Assembly (NCBI RefSeq): GCF_945906775.1
Contig: NZ_CAMDRE010000001.1
Location: 2,976,001-3,040,000, forward strand
DNA from: Citrobacter sp. Marseille-Q6884
GTDB taxonomy: Bacteria > Pseudomonadota > Gammaproteobacteria > Enterobacterales > Enterobacteriaceae
Length of the DNA: 64,000 bases
Direction of reading: 5' to 3'
Part shown: piece by piece, positions 25,294 through 33,898 of the stretch
How positions within the stretch are numbered: position 1 is the first letter of the stretch
Layout of the letters: each line of letters begins with the position of its first letter
Position numbers and translations under genes: made by a program
The notes under the pieces: generated by a model
What the model saw: only the letters and a program-made list of their open reading frames with translations
Databases searched by the model: none
What the model was told of the DNA's origin: nothing

Positions 25294-26382
25294 ATGGCTT
25301 TTTATACGATAGAGAAAAGACTGAGAAAGGATGGTACACCCCGCTACAGGTGCACTGTCGGCATCAAGGAGGGTGGTGTATACAAGTACCGCGAAAACCA
25401 AACCTTTGCAAGGCAGGCTCTAGCTAAATCGTGGGGCGCTCAACGGGTTGCTGAGCTTGAAACTAAGGGTGTCCCAGCCACTGATACCACCGTGACACTA
25501 TCGTCGCTTATAGAGCGATTCATGAAGCATCCCGACCTTAAGCCACACAAAACAAAAAAATGCCAGCTCCAGATTATTCAGGGGCTTGAAATTGGAGGGT
25601 TAGAGATTTCGAAGATCGCAACCAATCAATACATTGAGCTGGGGAGGTGGTTACGCGCTCAGGGTCGAAGCCCAAAAACGGTTACGAACTACTACAGTAA
25701 CATAGCAACGGTGCTGGCTGCGGCTCGTCCGTTTTTTGGTATTGATGTCGATGACAGGCCATTGCGAGACGCTCGTGAATATGCAAAAACTAAAAAAATA
25801 AGCGGTTCATCGAATAAAAGAAACCGACGCCCAACCAGAGAGGAAATATTATTGTTAGAGTCTGAGTTAAAAAGGAGGGAGGGCGAATCACTCAAGAAAA
25901 TACCTTATTACGAGATATTCAGGCTTTCGATTTTGAGTTGTATGCGTATTGGTGAAATATGCCGGATATTAAAATCTGATATAGATGAAAGCCAGCGGTC
26001 AATATTAGTGAGAGATAGGAAAGATGCAAAGAAAAAGCAAGGAAATCATATGTTTGTTCCTTTGCTTGGTGATGCGTGGAATATTTTGGAGTCTCGGCCT
26101 GATTCTGATGATGGCAGGCTGTTTCCTTATAAATCAAAAACAATATCAGCGCAGTTTGCAATCATGTGTAAAAAGGTGGGGGTAACGGGTCTCAGATATC
26201 ATGATTTACGTCGCGAGGGTGCGAGCCGTTTATTTGAAATGGGGTTTAGTGTTGAGGATGTAGCCCAAGTAACGGGACACAAGAATCTGCACACCCTTTG
26301 GACGGTATACCGCGAAATATACCCTCAAACCCTCCATGACCGTTTCAATGAGTTGCAAAATCGCAAAACCCAACACGATTGA
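25294..26382 (+). CDS. int: Phage tyrosine integrase
   Basis: 362 residues. The N-terminal arm-binding type domain (MAFYTIEKRLRKDGTPRYRC) is followed by a core-binding SAM-like domain (about 65-165) and the catalytic domain. The catalytic pattern is visible: first arginine in CMRIGEICRI, HDLRREGASRLF for the His-X-X-Arg box, then TGHKN and the tyrosine nucleophile in LWTVYREIY. It would insert and, with a directionality factor, excise the prophage. I start at ATG 25294 with GGAG ten bases upstream; the longer frame from 25195 would run through the presumed attachment site. Transcription points into the element. Confidence 0.92.
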   Translation: MAFYTIEKRLRKDGTPRYRCTVGIKEGGVYKYRENQTFARQALAKSWGAQRVAELETKGVPATDTTVTLSSLIERFMKHPDLKPHKTKKCQLQIIQGLEIGGLEISKIATNQYIELGRWLRAQGRSPKTVTNYYSNIATVLAAARPFFGIDVDDRPLRDAREYAKTKKISGSSNKRNRRPTREEILLLESELKRREGESLKKIPYYEIFRLSILSCMRIGEICRILKSDIDESQRSILVRDRKDAKKKQGNHMFVPLLGDAWNILESRPDSDDGRLFPYKSKTISAQFAIMCKKVGVTGLRYHDLRREGASRLFEMGFSVEDVAQVTGHKNLHTLWTVYREIYPQTLHDRFNELQNRKTQHD

Positions 26383-26750
26383 CACCACAAATAAAACTAT
26401 GCTTCCCTAAAAAAGAGCCGGGAAACTGGCTTGCTGCCCCCCTCAGTGCATTCCGAGTTCGGATCATGGTCGGGGTAGAGCTGCGATTAGCGTTGACGGC
26501 TGTCACTGGCCTGGTTGCGGAGTCGTGGTAAGGGAAGCGGGGTATTCGGAACGGCGCACCCCGCGAGTTACTGTTGCTAGGCAGTGTCCTTCACGCATTG
26601 AGTTGCGGGAACTGGGACCGCAGCAGGGTGGTACTCGCCGAGAGTTGACAGGCTGGCTCTAAATCCACTCACTTGGTTCGACACGCATGGTGTAGGAATT
26701 GAGCTGGAAACTTCGTATACGGACCCTCCAGAGACGAGATTTTCAGTTGG

Positions 26751-26820
26751 ACAGAGGTGACATAGGTTTGTTTTGTCTCATTTTTTTTGAGCCAAATCTC
26801 TAAACCTTTGTCACTTCTGT
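26751..26820. repeat. Long imperfect palindrome upstream of the terminase genes
   Basis: The arm starting ACAGAGGTGACATAGGTTT (26751-26769) pairs with AAACCTTTGTCACTTCTGT (26802-26820) with two mismatches. Inner arms TTTGTCTCA (26772-26780) and TGAGCCAAA (26788-26796) pair with one mismatch and close a seven-T loop. As RNA it would make one hairpin of nearly 30 base pairs. Confidence 0.75.
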
Positions 26821-26905
26821 TTCTTGAGCCGTTTCTCTGAGGCGCGATATCCAAACCAGCGCTTGCCGTCGAGAGTCGGGAAAATAATTTTTTCACACAC
26901 GTAAA

Positions 26906-26928
26906 CACACCCCGGCCATGGAGCCACA
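26906..26928 (+). repeat. 23-bp element, copy 1 (before terminase)
   Basis: CACACCCCGGCCATGG plus seven more bases is identical to 37088-37110 before the capsid gene. Here it lies 16 bases after a possible -10 box and 13 bases before the small-terminase start. Confidence 0.85.
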
Positions 26929-26941
26929 TCAGCGAGAGCTG

Positions 26942-27412
26942 ATGATGAGTAGTAAACCTACCGACGCTCGCAATTTGCAGCGTCATGCAAAGTCAGCAGA
27001 ACGGCGCGAAGCCAGAAGACTAGCTCTGTCAGATGAGCAAAGGCTTCAGGTTCGCGAGATGCGCAAGCTTGGCTTTGCTCCCCGCAAAGGTGCGCCAACC
27101 CAAAAGCACTTCGAGCGCTACACCGCATTCGTAGAAGCTCAGGCCGCGCATGCTCGTGCAGCCGCTATCAATGCTGAAATCGCCGTATTCAACGACAACG
27201 GCGGTGTGATGCTTGATATCTTTGAGCAGCTCAACAATCCCAAAATAAAACCAACCGCCCGCGCAGCGTTTATCGGTAACGCGCTAAAGGCCGTGGCTCT
27301 TGGCGCAACGCTTTCAGACAAGATGCGCATTGATGCAGCGGCAGGAAGCAACTCACTTCCCGAAGATGATCGCATCGACAGTGTTCTGGCTAAGCTCGGA
27401 GGTGGTGAGTGA
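26942..27412 (+). CDS. Putative terminase small subunit
   Basis: 156 residues, mostly charged helix (ERREARRLALSDEQRLQVREMRKLG). It lies directly before the large terminase and overlaps its GTG start by 4 bases. Small terminases bind the packaging site on phage DNA and stimulate the large subunit; the call rests on position, size and composition rather than on a firm motif. An earlier in-frame ATG at 26918 falls inside the 23-bp repeat, which acts as leader elsewhere, so I start at the ATG pair at 26942/26945. Confidence 0.7.
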   Translation: MMSSKPTDARNLQRHAKSAERREARRLALSDEQRLQVREMRKLGFAPRKGAPTQKHFERYTAFVEAQAAHARAAAINAEIAVFNDNGGVMLDIFEQLNNPKIKPTARAAFIGNALKAVALGATLSDKMRIDAAAGSNSLPEDDRIDSVLAKLGGGE

Positions 27413-29106
27413 ATTTCACAACCCCTGAATATCGCCAAAAGCTGATAAGAGCAGCCCACTTAATTGCTCGGCAATCCCGCGCTGTTGTTCGTGACAATCT
27501 TGATTTGCTTGAGGCCGCTGTAAGCGTCAAGGAGCACTGGAAGATTGATGATTTCAAGCCGTACGCATATCAGGCGCAGTGGTTTGAATCCGGTGGCAAG
27601 TACCGTCTCCGCTATCTGTCAGCGGCTAACCGAATTGGAAAAACGTTCTCCGCAGCGGCTGAGTTCAGCTATCACGCAACCGGATGTTACCCGACATGGT
27701 GGAAGGGCTATCGCGCACCCGTAGAAACTATTGGCCTGTCGCGCATCATGTGGGCTATTGGTGTGTCGTCTGAATCAACGCGCAAGGTTCTTCAGAAGGA
27801 GTTGATTGGCACTGACGATGCCCGTCAGCGAAACATGTTTGGCACTGGTTCTATCCCTCGCGAGCGTATCAACTTCGACTCTCTGGTGTGTGACGGCGAG
27901 ACGCTTAAATCACTGCGCGTTTATCACATATCAGGTGAAGAAACGACCATTCACTTTTATTCATCCAAGCAGGATGAGAAGGTCTTCATGGGTCAGGCGA
28001 TCATCTTTGCATGGATTGATGAGCAGTCTGAGAAAGAGGATGAGCTTGTATCGCAGGCCAACACCCGCACACAGACCACCAAAGGGCAGACAGTAATCAC
28101 TGCAACGCCGGAGGTCGGTATTACTGACCTGTATAAACGCTGCTCTGAGGACACCACGGGCAAGGTCTATTTCCAGAACGCCACGCTATACGATGCCCCG
28201 CACTTTACCCAGGAGGATATCGACGATTTCATAGCAACCACGCCATATCATCAGCGAGAAATGCGTTCCAAAGGGATTCCGATAATGGGTGTGGGTGCAA
28301 TCTACCCGTACCGCCAATCAGACATAACTTGTGCGCCGTTCGCTATTCCTGATAGCTGGCGTGTACTGGCGTCGCTGGACTTTGGTTACACCGGAGTATC
28401 AGACCCGTCAATCATTGTGTTCACTGCGTACGATCCAACCACGGGCAAAAAGTATATTTTTCAGGAGTGGAGCAACCACAACCGGGTAACGCCGCTTGTC
28501 ACTGAGCTGGATGTGTACGCGAACGCCCATATGCCTGATTACATGGCATGCAAAATCACTGGAAACGCGCCGCGCGATTGGGTTGATCAGGTATCTGTGC
28601 GCCCACCTGAACTGCGCGAGTTTTCCGGGCTTGGTCTCCCTTCAATTTCGGTTGTCGCGCCGGGTGATGGTGATGGACGTCAGCCGGGAACACAGCAAAC
28701 CCGCTCTGAAATCATGCGTGGTAACGGGGTAAAAATGACTCCGAACGTGTGGAAGATGCACGAAAGCCAGCTTCCAGACGAACCAATACGCAATAGCAAA
28801 GAAGGTTCAATAATCCTGCTGCAGCAATGGTTTCAGGACGGAGACCTCAAAATATTCAGCAACTGCACCGAGACTTTACGCGAGCTTGGTCGCTACAACT
28901 GGGTAAAAGACGGCAAGCGCACCATTCCATCTCCTAATAACGATCACTTTATGGATGCCATTCGATACGGAGCCACACGTGTTGAGTTCGATGGCGTAAC
29001 CATGTTGCAGGCTAAACGCAAAATTCAACCACCTGTTGATCACTCCAAATCACCTTACAAACGCTCAATGCAGGCATACAGCAAAGCGGGAGCCAAAAGA
29101 CTGTGA
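27409..29106 (+). CDS. Terminase large subunit (packaging ATPase/nuclease)
   Basis: 565 residues from a GTG start. The ATPase domain has a Walker A-like SAANRIGKTFSAA near residue 75 and Walker B IIFAWIDEQS, with a TATPEVG coupling motif (motif III type). The C-terminal RNase H-like nuclease shows SLDFGYTGVSDPS and NDHFMDAIRYG, providing acidic metal ligands. It cuts concatemeric DNA and drives it into the procapsid. It overlaps both neighbours by GTGA, so the block terS-terL-portal is translationally coupled. Confidence 0.92.
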   Translation: MNFTTPEYRQKLIRAAHLIARQSRAVVRDNLDLLEAAVSVKEHWKIDDFKPYAYQAQWFESGGKYRLRYLSAANRIGKTFSAAAEFSYHATGCYPTWWKGYRAPVETIGLSRIMWAIGVSSESTRKVLQKELIGTDDARQRNMFGTGSIPRERINFDSLVCDGETLKSLRVYHISGEETTIHFYSSKQDEKVFMGQAIIFAWIDEQSEKEDELVSQANTRTQTTKGQTVITATPEVGITDLYKRCSEDTTGKVYFQNATLYDAPHFTQEDIDDFIATTPYHQREMRSKGIPIMGVGAIYPYRQSDITCAPFAIPDSWRVLASLDFGYTGVSDPSIIVFTAYDPTTGKKYIFQEWSNHNRVTPLVTELDVYANAHMPDYMACKITGNAPRDWVDQVSVRPPELREFSGLGLPSISVVAPGDGDGRQPGTQQTRSEIMRGNGVKMTPNVWKMHESQLPDEPIRNSKEGSIILLQQWFQDGDLKIFSNCTETLRELGRYNWVKDGKRTIPSPNNDHFMDAIRYGATRVEFDGVTMLQAKRKIQPPVDHSKSPYKRSMQAYSKAGAKRL

Positions 29107-31109
29107 ACAAAAACGAACTGTTAGCCGAGCTGCAATCGCAGTTTCAGGCGGCTGAAACATTCAAGCAGGCCGTAACCGGACGATACACGCTTTCGTATGA
29201 GGCGTATCGCGGCGAGATTCCACCTAAAACCGACGATAACGACATTCGCGCTTCTCGTGTGATGTGGGAATCGTTCGAGAGCATTTACCCAACGGTGCTG
29301 GCGCTGTTTACGAACAGTAACCGTAGCCCGGTATCGTTTGATAGTGACGATCTGACCAGTGGCAAGCTGGCAAAGGCGATCACCAAAGCAGTACACACTG
29401 CCGCAATGAAGGTGAATAACTCAAAGCTGCTCTACATGGCTGCAATCAAAGAGATTTTGATAACCGGTAATCAGGTCGCTTGCGTTGGTTATGATGAAAA
29501 GTTGTTTGAAACGGAAAAGTACGATTTTGACAACTCTCCGGCTCATGAGCTGGTGGTGAAAACTGCCGTCATCATGAAAGCGGGGTACAACATTGACCAG
29601 GAAATCACAGTCAATGACGACCAGACTGTAACCGGGTGGATTAAAGGGACTCGTACAATCAAGTTTCCTGTCCTCAACCTGATCGCCTTCTCTGATTTCT
29701 ACATACACCCCAAAGCGACAAACATCGATGATGCGACGTATTCAGCCTATCGTGAGTTGATCACCGTCGCTGAGGGAATATCGCGCGGATACCCGCAAAG
29801 CAAACTGGCTAAAGGTGAAAAGGCAGCGCCCGATTCTACGGCGGGAACCAGTAAGCAGTTGCTGGTTGTCGGGAGCATGAATTCAGATATCGACGCGCCT
29901 GACCTGACGTTTAGCGAGTACAACCGCGAAATCACAATCACCCATCACTACTGGCGTGGATGCTATCAGGGGAAAACGCCCAAGTTATGGCACGTTGTCA
30001 GCACCGATACAGACATTCTGTTGCAGGAGCAGGTTGATGTTAACCCGCTTATTCTGGGCGGCATGTCGATTATCTCCGGTTCTGCATGGTCTGAATCGCT
30101 TTATGACATGTGCATCACGGCGCAAACCAACAAAACACGCGCCATGCGAGCTATTCAGCGCAGCGCAGACGGCGCGGCATATGGGGAATACACCTATCAG
30201 GAAAACAGTATTGAGGCTGACGGTCTCGCGGTGTTCCTGAATGAACGTGGTCCCGGTGCGGCCTATAACGTGCGCAGCCCCAACGCTATTCAAAAGCTAC
30301 AGGGTACTGATGTTCCTAACGCCATGCAGCTCCTCAACGAAGAGATTAACGAGGATGTGCAGGCGACCATTCAGGGAAGCGCTGGACAGGCTCAGGCACT
30401 GGAGGAAAACAGCCAGGCATCCGGCACAGCCATAGCGCTGACGCAGGACAAGCAGGAGCTGAACGAAAACCAGATAGCAGAGACTATCGCGGAAACGTTC
30501 ATTATCCCGATGTACCGCAAGTTGCTGATGGTCATGCAGGAAATCGGTGCATCCGTGAAGCTCGGTTCGGATCACATCCCGCTCAAGCTGATTCGCTCTG
30601 ATATTGGCCTGACTGCTGACATTAAATCTGTCTATGACGCCGCCAAAGCTGCTTCTAACGTCAAATCCGCATACGAGAACGCCGCCCAACTCGGCACGCT
30701 CCCGAAAAACTTCCAGCCTGAGAACGTCTACAACATCTACTCCGATTATCTCAGGGTAGCTACCGGACAGGAGGACGTGAGCCGCTACATCACCGCACCT
30801 GAAGACATGCCACAGCCATCAAAAGCAGAGCAGCTCCTTACAGCCCTGATCACTATCGGTAAGGCTCGCGAACAAATCGCCGCAACTGGGCTGGCTGAGG
30901 CCAAAGTCAGCGACATGAAGGCGGACGTTGCCAAGAAACTCAATGAGGCGCTGAAAGACCTTGCCACCATCAAACAGATGGATGCGGAAACCAAAATCAG
31001 CATGGTGGACACCCTGCTCAAGGCTCAGGAAATGGAGCAGAACGCAGCAAACGAAGTAACCCAAAACGCGCAGGAACAAGAGCGCATCGACAACACCCAA
31101 GAGGCATGA
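29103..31109 (+). CDS. Podovirus-type portal protein
   Basis: 668 residues from a GTG start. Its length, position after the large terminase and composition fit the large portal proteins of short-tailed phages: an N-terminal region (TLSYEAYRGEIPPKTDDNDIRAS…), a mixed alpha/beta core and a long C-terminal helical part (KAREQIAATGLAEAKVSDMKADVAKKL…) like a barrel. The dodecameric portal is the DNA channel and nucleates the procapsid. No catalytic motif is expected. Confidence 0.82.
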   Translation: MNKNELLAELQSQFQAAETFKQAVTGRYTLSYEAYRGEIPPKTDDNDIRASRVMWESFESIYPTVLALFTNSNRSPVSFDSDDLTSGKLAKAITKAVHTAAMKVNNSKLLYMAAIKEILITGNQVACVGYDEKLFETEKYDFDNSPAHELVVKTAVIMKAGYNIDQEITVNDDQTVTGWIKGTRTIKFPVLNLIAFSDFYIHPKATNIDDATYSAYRELITVAEGISRGYPQSKLAKGEKAAPDSTAGTSKQLLVVGSMNSDIDAPDLTFSEYNREITITHHYWRGCYQGKTPKLWHVVSTDTDILLQEQVDVNPLILGGMSIISGSAWSESLYDMCITAQTNKTRAMRAIQRSADGAAYGEYTYQENSIEADGLAVFLNERGPGAAYNVRSPNAIQKLQGTDVPNAMQLLNEEINEDVQATIQGSAGQAQALEENSQASGTAIALTQDKQELNENQIAETIAETFIIPMYRKLLMVMQEIGASVKLGSDHIPLKLIRSDIGLTADIKSVYDAAKAASNVKSAYENAAQLGTLPKNFQPENVYNIYSDYLRVATGQEDVSRYITAPEDMPQPSKAEQLLTALITIGKAREQIAATGLAEAKVSDMKADVAKKLNEALKDLATIKQMDAETKISMVDTLLKAQEMEQNAANEVTQNAQEQERIDNTQEA

Positions 31110-31110
31110 A

Positions 31111-32001
31111 ATGGAAAATGAAAACATCAACACCGAAAACAAAGCGCCTTCCGTGGGAAGAAACGGACGGGCAGGTCTTGCGGCGTTACTTCTCAAGTCT
31201 CAACAAAGGCCAGCAGAGAAGGAAGGCGAGCCAGGCAATACAACGAGAGCAGGAGAATCACCTGGAGAGTCAGCGGAAATCTCTATCGGTATCACCGACG
31301 ATAGCACCACAACTCCGGGAAGCGTTAAACCAGGCGAAGAAATTGACGACGTAGAGTTTTACGAGTTTTCAGGCACCAAATACACACCGGAGCAGGTTGA
31401 AAGCGCACTCCGAGAACTGGAGACAAACCAGCGATACAACCAATCAGTGGCGCCGCTGGCTGACTCTGTGAACGAGCATGGTGAAAAGTTTGAACGCGCA
31501 ATGCTGCTGGCATCAACTGAGTGTGACAAGGAGATTGAGCAACTGGAGGCGCGTCTTGCTTCGGGGAAGCTGACGTCACAGCAGTATCAGGCGGCACATA
31601 TTCAGCTACGCGACGCGAGAGGGAGAAAGCGAGAGCTGGAAGATATTGCCAACGCAGAGAAAGCCCTTCGTGATAACGCCATTAACCAGACGCGCAAACA
31701 TAACGCCAAGCAAACCGTCATGGCTCTGACAAAGGCGGGATGGAAGCGTGAGCACATCATCGCCGTGGATGCTCTGGCTAAAAAGGTAATGCCGGAAACG
31801 GCATACGCTGACGCAATTAGCCCGGCATTCATGGAAATCATGCGTGACGCCCTGATTTATCGCGCAGGCCGTGAAGAGGCAGCTAAAAAACTCCAGAAGA
31901 AAACAACAACCGCGCTAAAAACGCCGCGCACTCAGCAGGTAGCGCATCAGAAACAGCAGCCTAAAAAGACATTGGGTCAATTGGTGGGGTTAAGAAAATA
32001 A
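31111..32001 (+). CDS. Putative scaffolding protein
   Basis: 296 residues. A long low-complexity polar N-terminus (about 1-75, rich in Glu, Ser, Thr) is followed by acidic and coiled-coil segments (DKEIEQLEARLASGK, RDARGRKRELEDIANAEKALRD). The tail is strongly basic (AAKKLQKKTTTALKTPRTQQ…KKTLGQLVGLRK). This layout resembles scaffolding proteins, whose basic C-terminal helix docks on the capsid protein. Its place right after the portal supports the idea, but no family signature is recognised. Confidence 0.5.
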   Translation: MENENINTENKAPSVGRNGRAGLAALLLKSQQRPAEKEGEPGNTTRAGESPGESAEISIGITDDSTTTPGSVKPGEEIDDVEFYEFSGTKYTPEQVESALRELETNQRYNQSVAPLADSVNEHGEKFERAMLLASTECDKEIEQLEARLASGKLTSQQYQAAHIQLRDARGRKRELEDIANAEKALRDNAINQTRKHNAKQTVMALTKAGWKREHIIAVDALAKKVMPETAYADAISPAFMEIMRDALIYRAGREEAAKKLQKKTTTALKTPRTQQVAHQKQQPKKTLGQLVGLRK

Positions 32002-32865
32002 ATGGGACTGATCACGGGAAAGGGTAGCAGCACCTCAACATCAACAAGCCACACAACATCATGGCTTGCGGATGCGCTTGAGCCGATGGTGACGGATTTT
32101 ATTAACAGCTACAGCGGAATTAATTACGAAAACAGCATTGTTTCCGGCCTGACTCCGGCAGAGCAGGAGGCGCTGGAGCGAGCTGGAAGCGGAAAAGCCA
32201 TTGATGCAGGTACATCTATCGCCAAAGGGGGCGCAAGCCTCGTGGAAGAGGCGTTAAGCGGTATTGAGGGGCTATTGCACGGCAATGGCAAAACGCAATT
32301 CATGAGCGGAGTTACCGGGCTATACAACGGCGCAAGTGATTTTATGGCAGGCCAAGATAGCGCTATTGAACAAAGCGTCTATAGCGAGATGGGGCAGCAG
32401 TTCGGGCAATCTGCTCAGTCCAACATGGCATCAACCTCGGTTAGTGGCTCCAGTGCCGAGCAGAACGCGACAAACAGCATTCTCGCCTCCGGCGCTAACA
32501 GCATGGTTCAGCAGGAAAGCAACCTTGCTGCAAAAATCCTCTCCGGCTCCATTGGCCTGACAACTGGCGCGATGAAAGGTGGGGTTGGTCTTCTGGATCA
32601 GCTTATGAGTGCTGGTGGTTCCATCTTCCAGACGGGCGCAAAAATGGCATCGAGCGGAGAGAAGAACCAGTTTAACGCCGGGATATTTGAACAATGGTTC
32701 AATCAGCAGACCGCCAACAACAACCGTAAAAATGACATGATTAACAACAACATGGATTTGATTGATTTCTCTGTGTTGATGCAAGAAATCTTGCCAACGG
32801 CGGGTATTGATACAACAACCGACACGACGTCGAAAACGAATGGATCAGGGGGTGGGTTGTGGTAA
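32002..32865 (+). CDS. Putative internal virion protein A
   Basis: 287 residues, starting directly after the preceding stop. It is Ser/Gly/Ala/Asn-rich with long amphipathic, weakly hydrophobic stretches (GSIGLTTGAMKGGVGLLDQLMSAGGSIF). The N-terminus is Ser/Thr-rich (GKGSSTSTSTSHTTSW), and there is neither signal peptide nor catalytic motif. Composition and position resemble ejection proteins packed inside podovirus heads. I do not recognise the family. Confidence 0.45.
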   Translation: MGLITGKGSSTSTSTSHTTSWLADALEPMVTDFINSYSGINYENSIVSGLTPAEQEALERAGSGKAIDAGTSIAKGGASLVEEALSGIEGLLHGNGKTQFMSGVTGLYNGASDFMAGQDSAIEQSVYSEMGQQFGQSAQSNMASTSVSGSSAEQNATNSILASGANSMVQQESNLAAKILSGSIGLTTGAMKGGVGLLDQLMSAGGSIFQTGAKMASSGEKNQFNAGIFEQWFNQQTANNNRKNDMINNNMDLIDFSVLMQEILPTAGIDTTTDTTSKTNGSGGGLW

Positions 32866-33323
32866 TGGCGTCAATTGGCGAGATGCTTTCAACGGCAGCA
32901 ACCAGCGCCGTTGGGGCTGCTGAGGGTGGCATGGATGCCGCCATGGAGTTTATGGGCATGGGAGACACGGCGGCAGAGGCTAAGCAGGTTGTTGGGGGAG
33001 CCGCCAAGGTATCCACGGCTGATCCGGGATTATCTGTGGGGCTAAGTGCTGATGACATTGCAGGCATTGATTCTGCGGCGGCCGGAGTGGGATCGTCTGC
33101 GTGGGGGTTGTCTGATTGGGCTGGGGAAGCTCTAAAGCCAGTGATGGCAACAATCATGCAGTCAGCGATGCGGCCTCATGTTCAGCAGAGAGCCCCAATG
33201 GGTAGCTCTGGTCATGGTGTGCAGGCGAGCGCGAGCTCAAACGGGGCTGTAATAAACGAGATTGAGGGTATGGCAGGTGGCGACCCGCTGCAGGGGCTGA
33301 CCGGATTTAAAAACCTGCTGTAA
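32865..33323 (+). CDS. Putative internal virion protein B
   Basis: 152 residues. The ATG at 32865 overlaps the previous stop (TAATG); a GTG six bases earlier is also open. Composition is Ala/Gly/Met-rich (GAAEGGMDAAMEFMGMGDTAAEAKQVVGGAAKV), with a probable amphipathic helix and a flexible C-terminal half. It is not recognised, but it fits the run of small head-interior proteins here. Confidence 0.45.
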   Translation: MASIGEMLSTAATSAVGAAEGGMDAAMEFMGMGDTAAEAKQVVGGAAKVSTADPGLSVGLSADDIAGIDSAAAGVGSSAWGLSDWAGEALKPVMATIMQSAMRPHVQQRAPMGSSGHGVQASASSNGAVINEIEGMAGGDPLQGLTGFKNLL

Positions 33324-33343
33324 CAGAGCAATCATCTATAAAA

Positions 33344-33369
33344 CTGCGTTGGCCGGCTGGCCTGCGCAG
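33344..33369. other. Intergenic stem-loop in the virion operon
   Basis: CTGCG-tt-GGCC-ggct-GGCC-tg-CGCAG forms a GC-rich stem in the short gap between two virion genes. It is not followed by T residues, so it is more likely an mRNA processing or stabilising element than a terminator. Confidence 0.5.
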
Positions 33370-33388
33370 AATAAAAAACTGGATAACC

Positions 33389-33898
33389 ATGAATATTAAC
33401 CAGCAGTTTGATCAGTTATTTGAACAGTACAACGCGCGAGCAAGCGAGATTCTGGCGTCGCATAACACAAGCGGAACCACGGCAGAGAATGATCCAATTA
33501 AATATCAGTGGGCGAAACAGGAGGGGTATCAGCAGGAGTACGACCCGAACTCCAATGAAATCATGTGGACGAAAGCACCGGAGGCAAATTACAGCGTACC
33601 AGACCTCATGAAGTTTCGCGGATCTATGTCACCTGAAACGATGGCAGAAAACTACCCCATGTTTGGGCTTAAAACAGACAGGATTGACGGGCTGTTACAG
33701 GAAATATACCAAGAGGTTTTAGACGGAAAAATAACGCAACAGCGCGGGGAAGAGTTGATTTATCAGCTCATGTCAGACACCTACAAGGACGCAAAAAAAC
33801 AAGGCAGGCCAAAAGGCGCTGGGGTTAGGTCGTCCAGTGTTCAGCAAACCGCAAGCAAAGCAATGAAGGGACAGAAAATAGTGGAGAGTGACAAATAA
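33389..33898 (+). CDS. Unknown virion-cluster protein
   Basis: 169 residues, hydrophilic (NINQQFDQLFEQYNARASEILASH…), with a helical middle (GLLQEIYQEVLDGKITQQRGEELIYQLMSDTYKDAKKQ) and a basic Ser/Lys-rich tail. No signal peptide, membrane segment or known motif. It overlaps the next gene at one base (TAATG), so it belongs to the same translation-coupled block. A virion role is inferred from position only. Confidence 0.6.
   Translation: MNINQQFDQLFEQYNARASEILASHNTSGTTAENDPIKYQWAKQEGYQQEYDPNSNEIMWTKAPEANYSVPDLMKFRGSMSPETMAENYPMFGLKTDRIDGLLQEIYQEVLDGKITQQRGEELIYQLMSDTYKDAKKQGRPKGAGVRSSSVQQTASKAMKGQKIVESDK

Larger units (their letters stand above)
26383..26941. other. 559-base non-coding stretch before the packaging genes
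   Basis: No convincing gene on either strand. It holds a terminator-like hairpin reading out on the - strand (AGCCAG-ttt-cccGGCT then CTTTTTT, about 26408-26435), a very long imperfect palindrome (26751-26820), a possible promoter (TTGCCG, 16 bases, TAATTT, 26863-26890) and one copy of the 23-bp element (26906-26928). A 105-residue - strand frame here is probably an accident of the palindrome. The position beside the terminase genes suits a packaging (pac/cos) site or a structured regulatory RNA. Confidence 0.6.

Noticed and set aside
26918..26941. ATG at 26918 as the small terminase start
   Set aside because: It lies within the 23-bp element which acts as untranslated leader before the capsid gene; no ribosome site precedes it.
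26669..26986. A 105-residue - strand frame upstream of the small terminase
   Set aside because: It runs through the long palindrome and into the terminase start, lacks a ribosome site and has no family resemblance. The open frame is more simply explained by the structured non-coding DNA.
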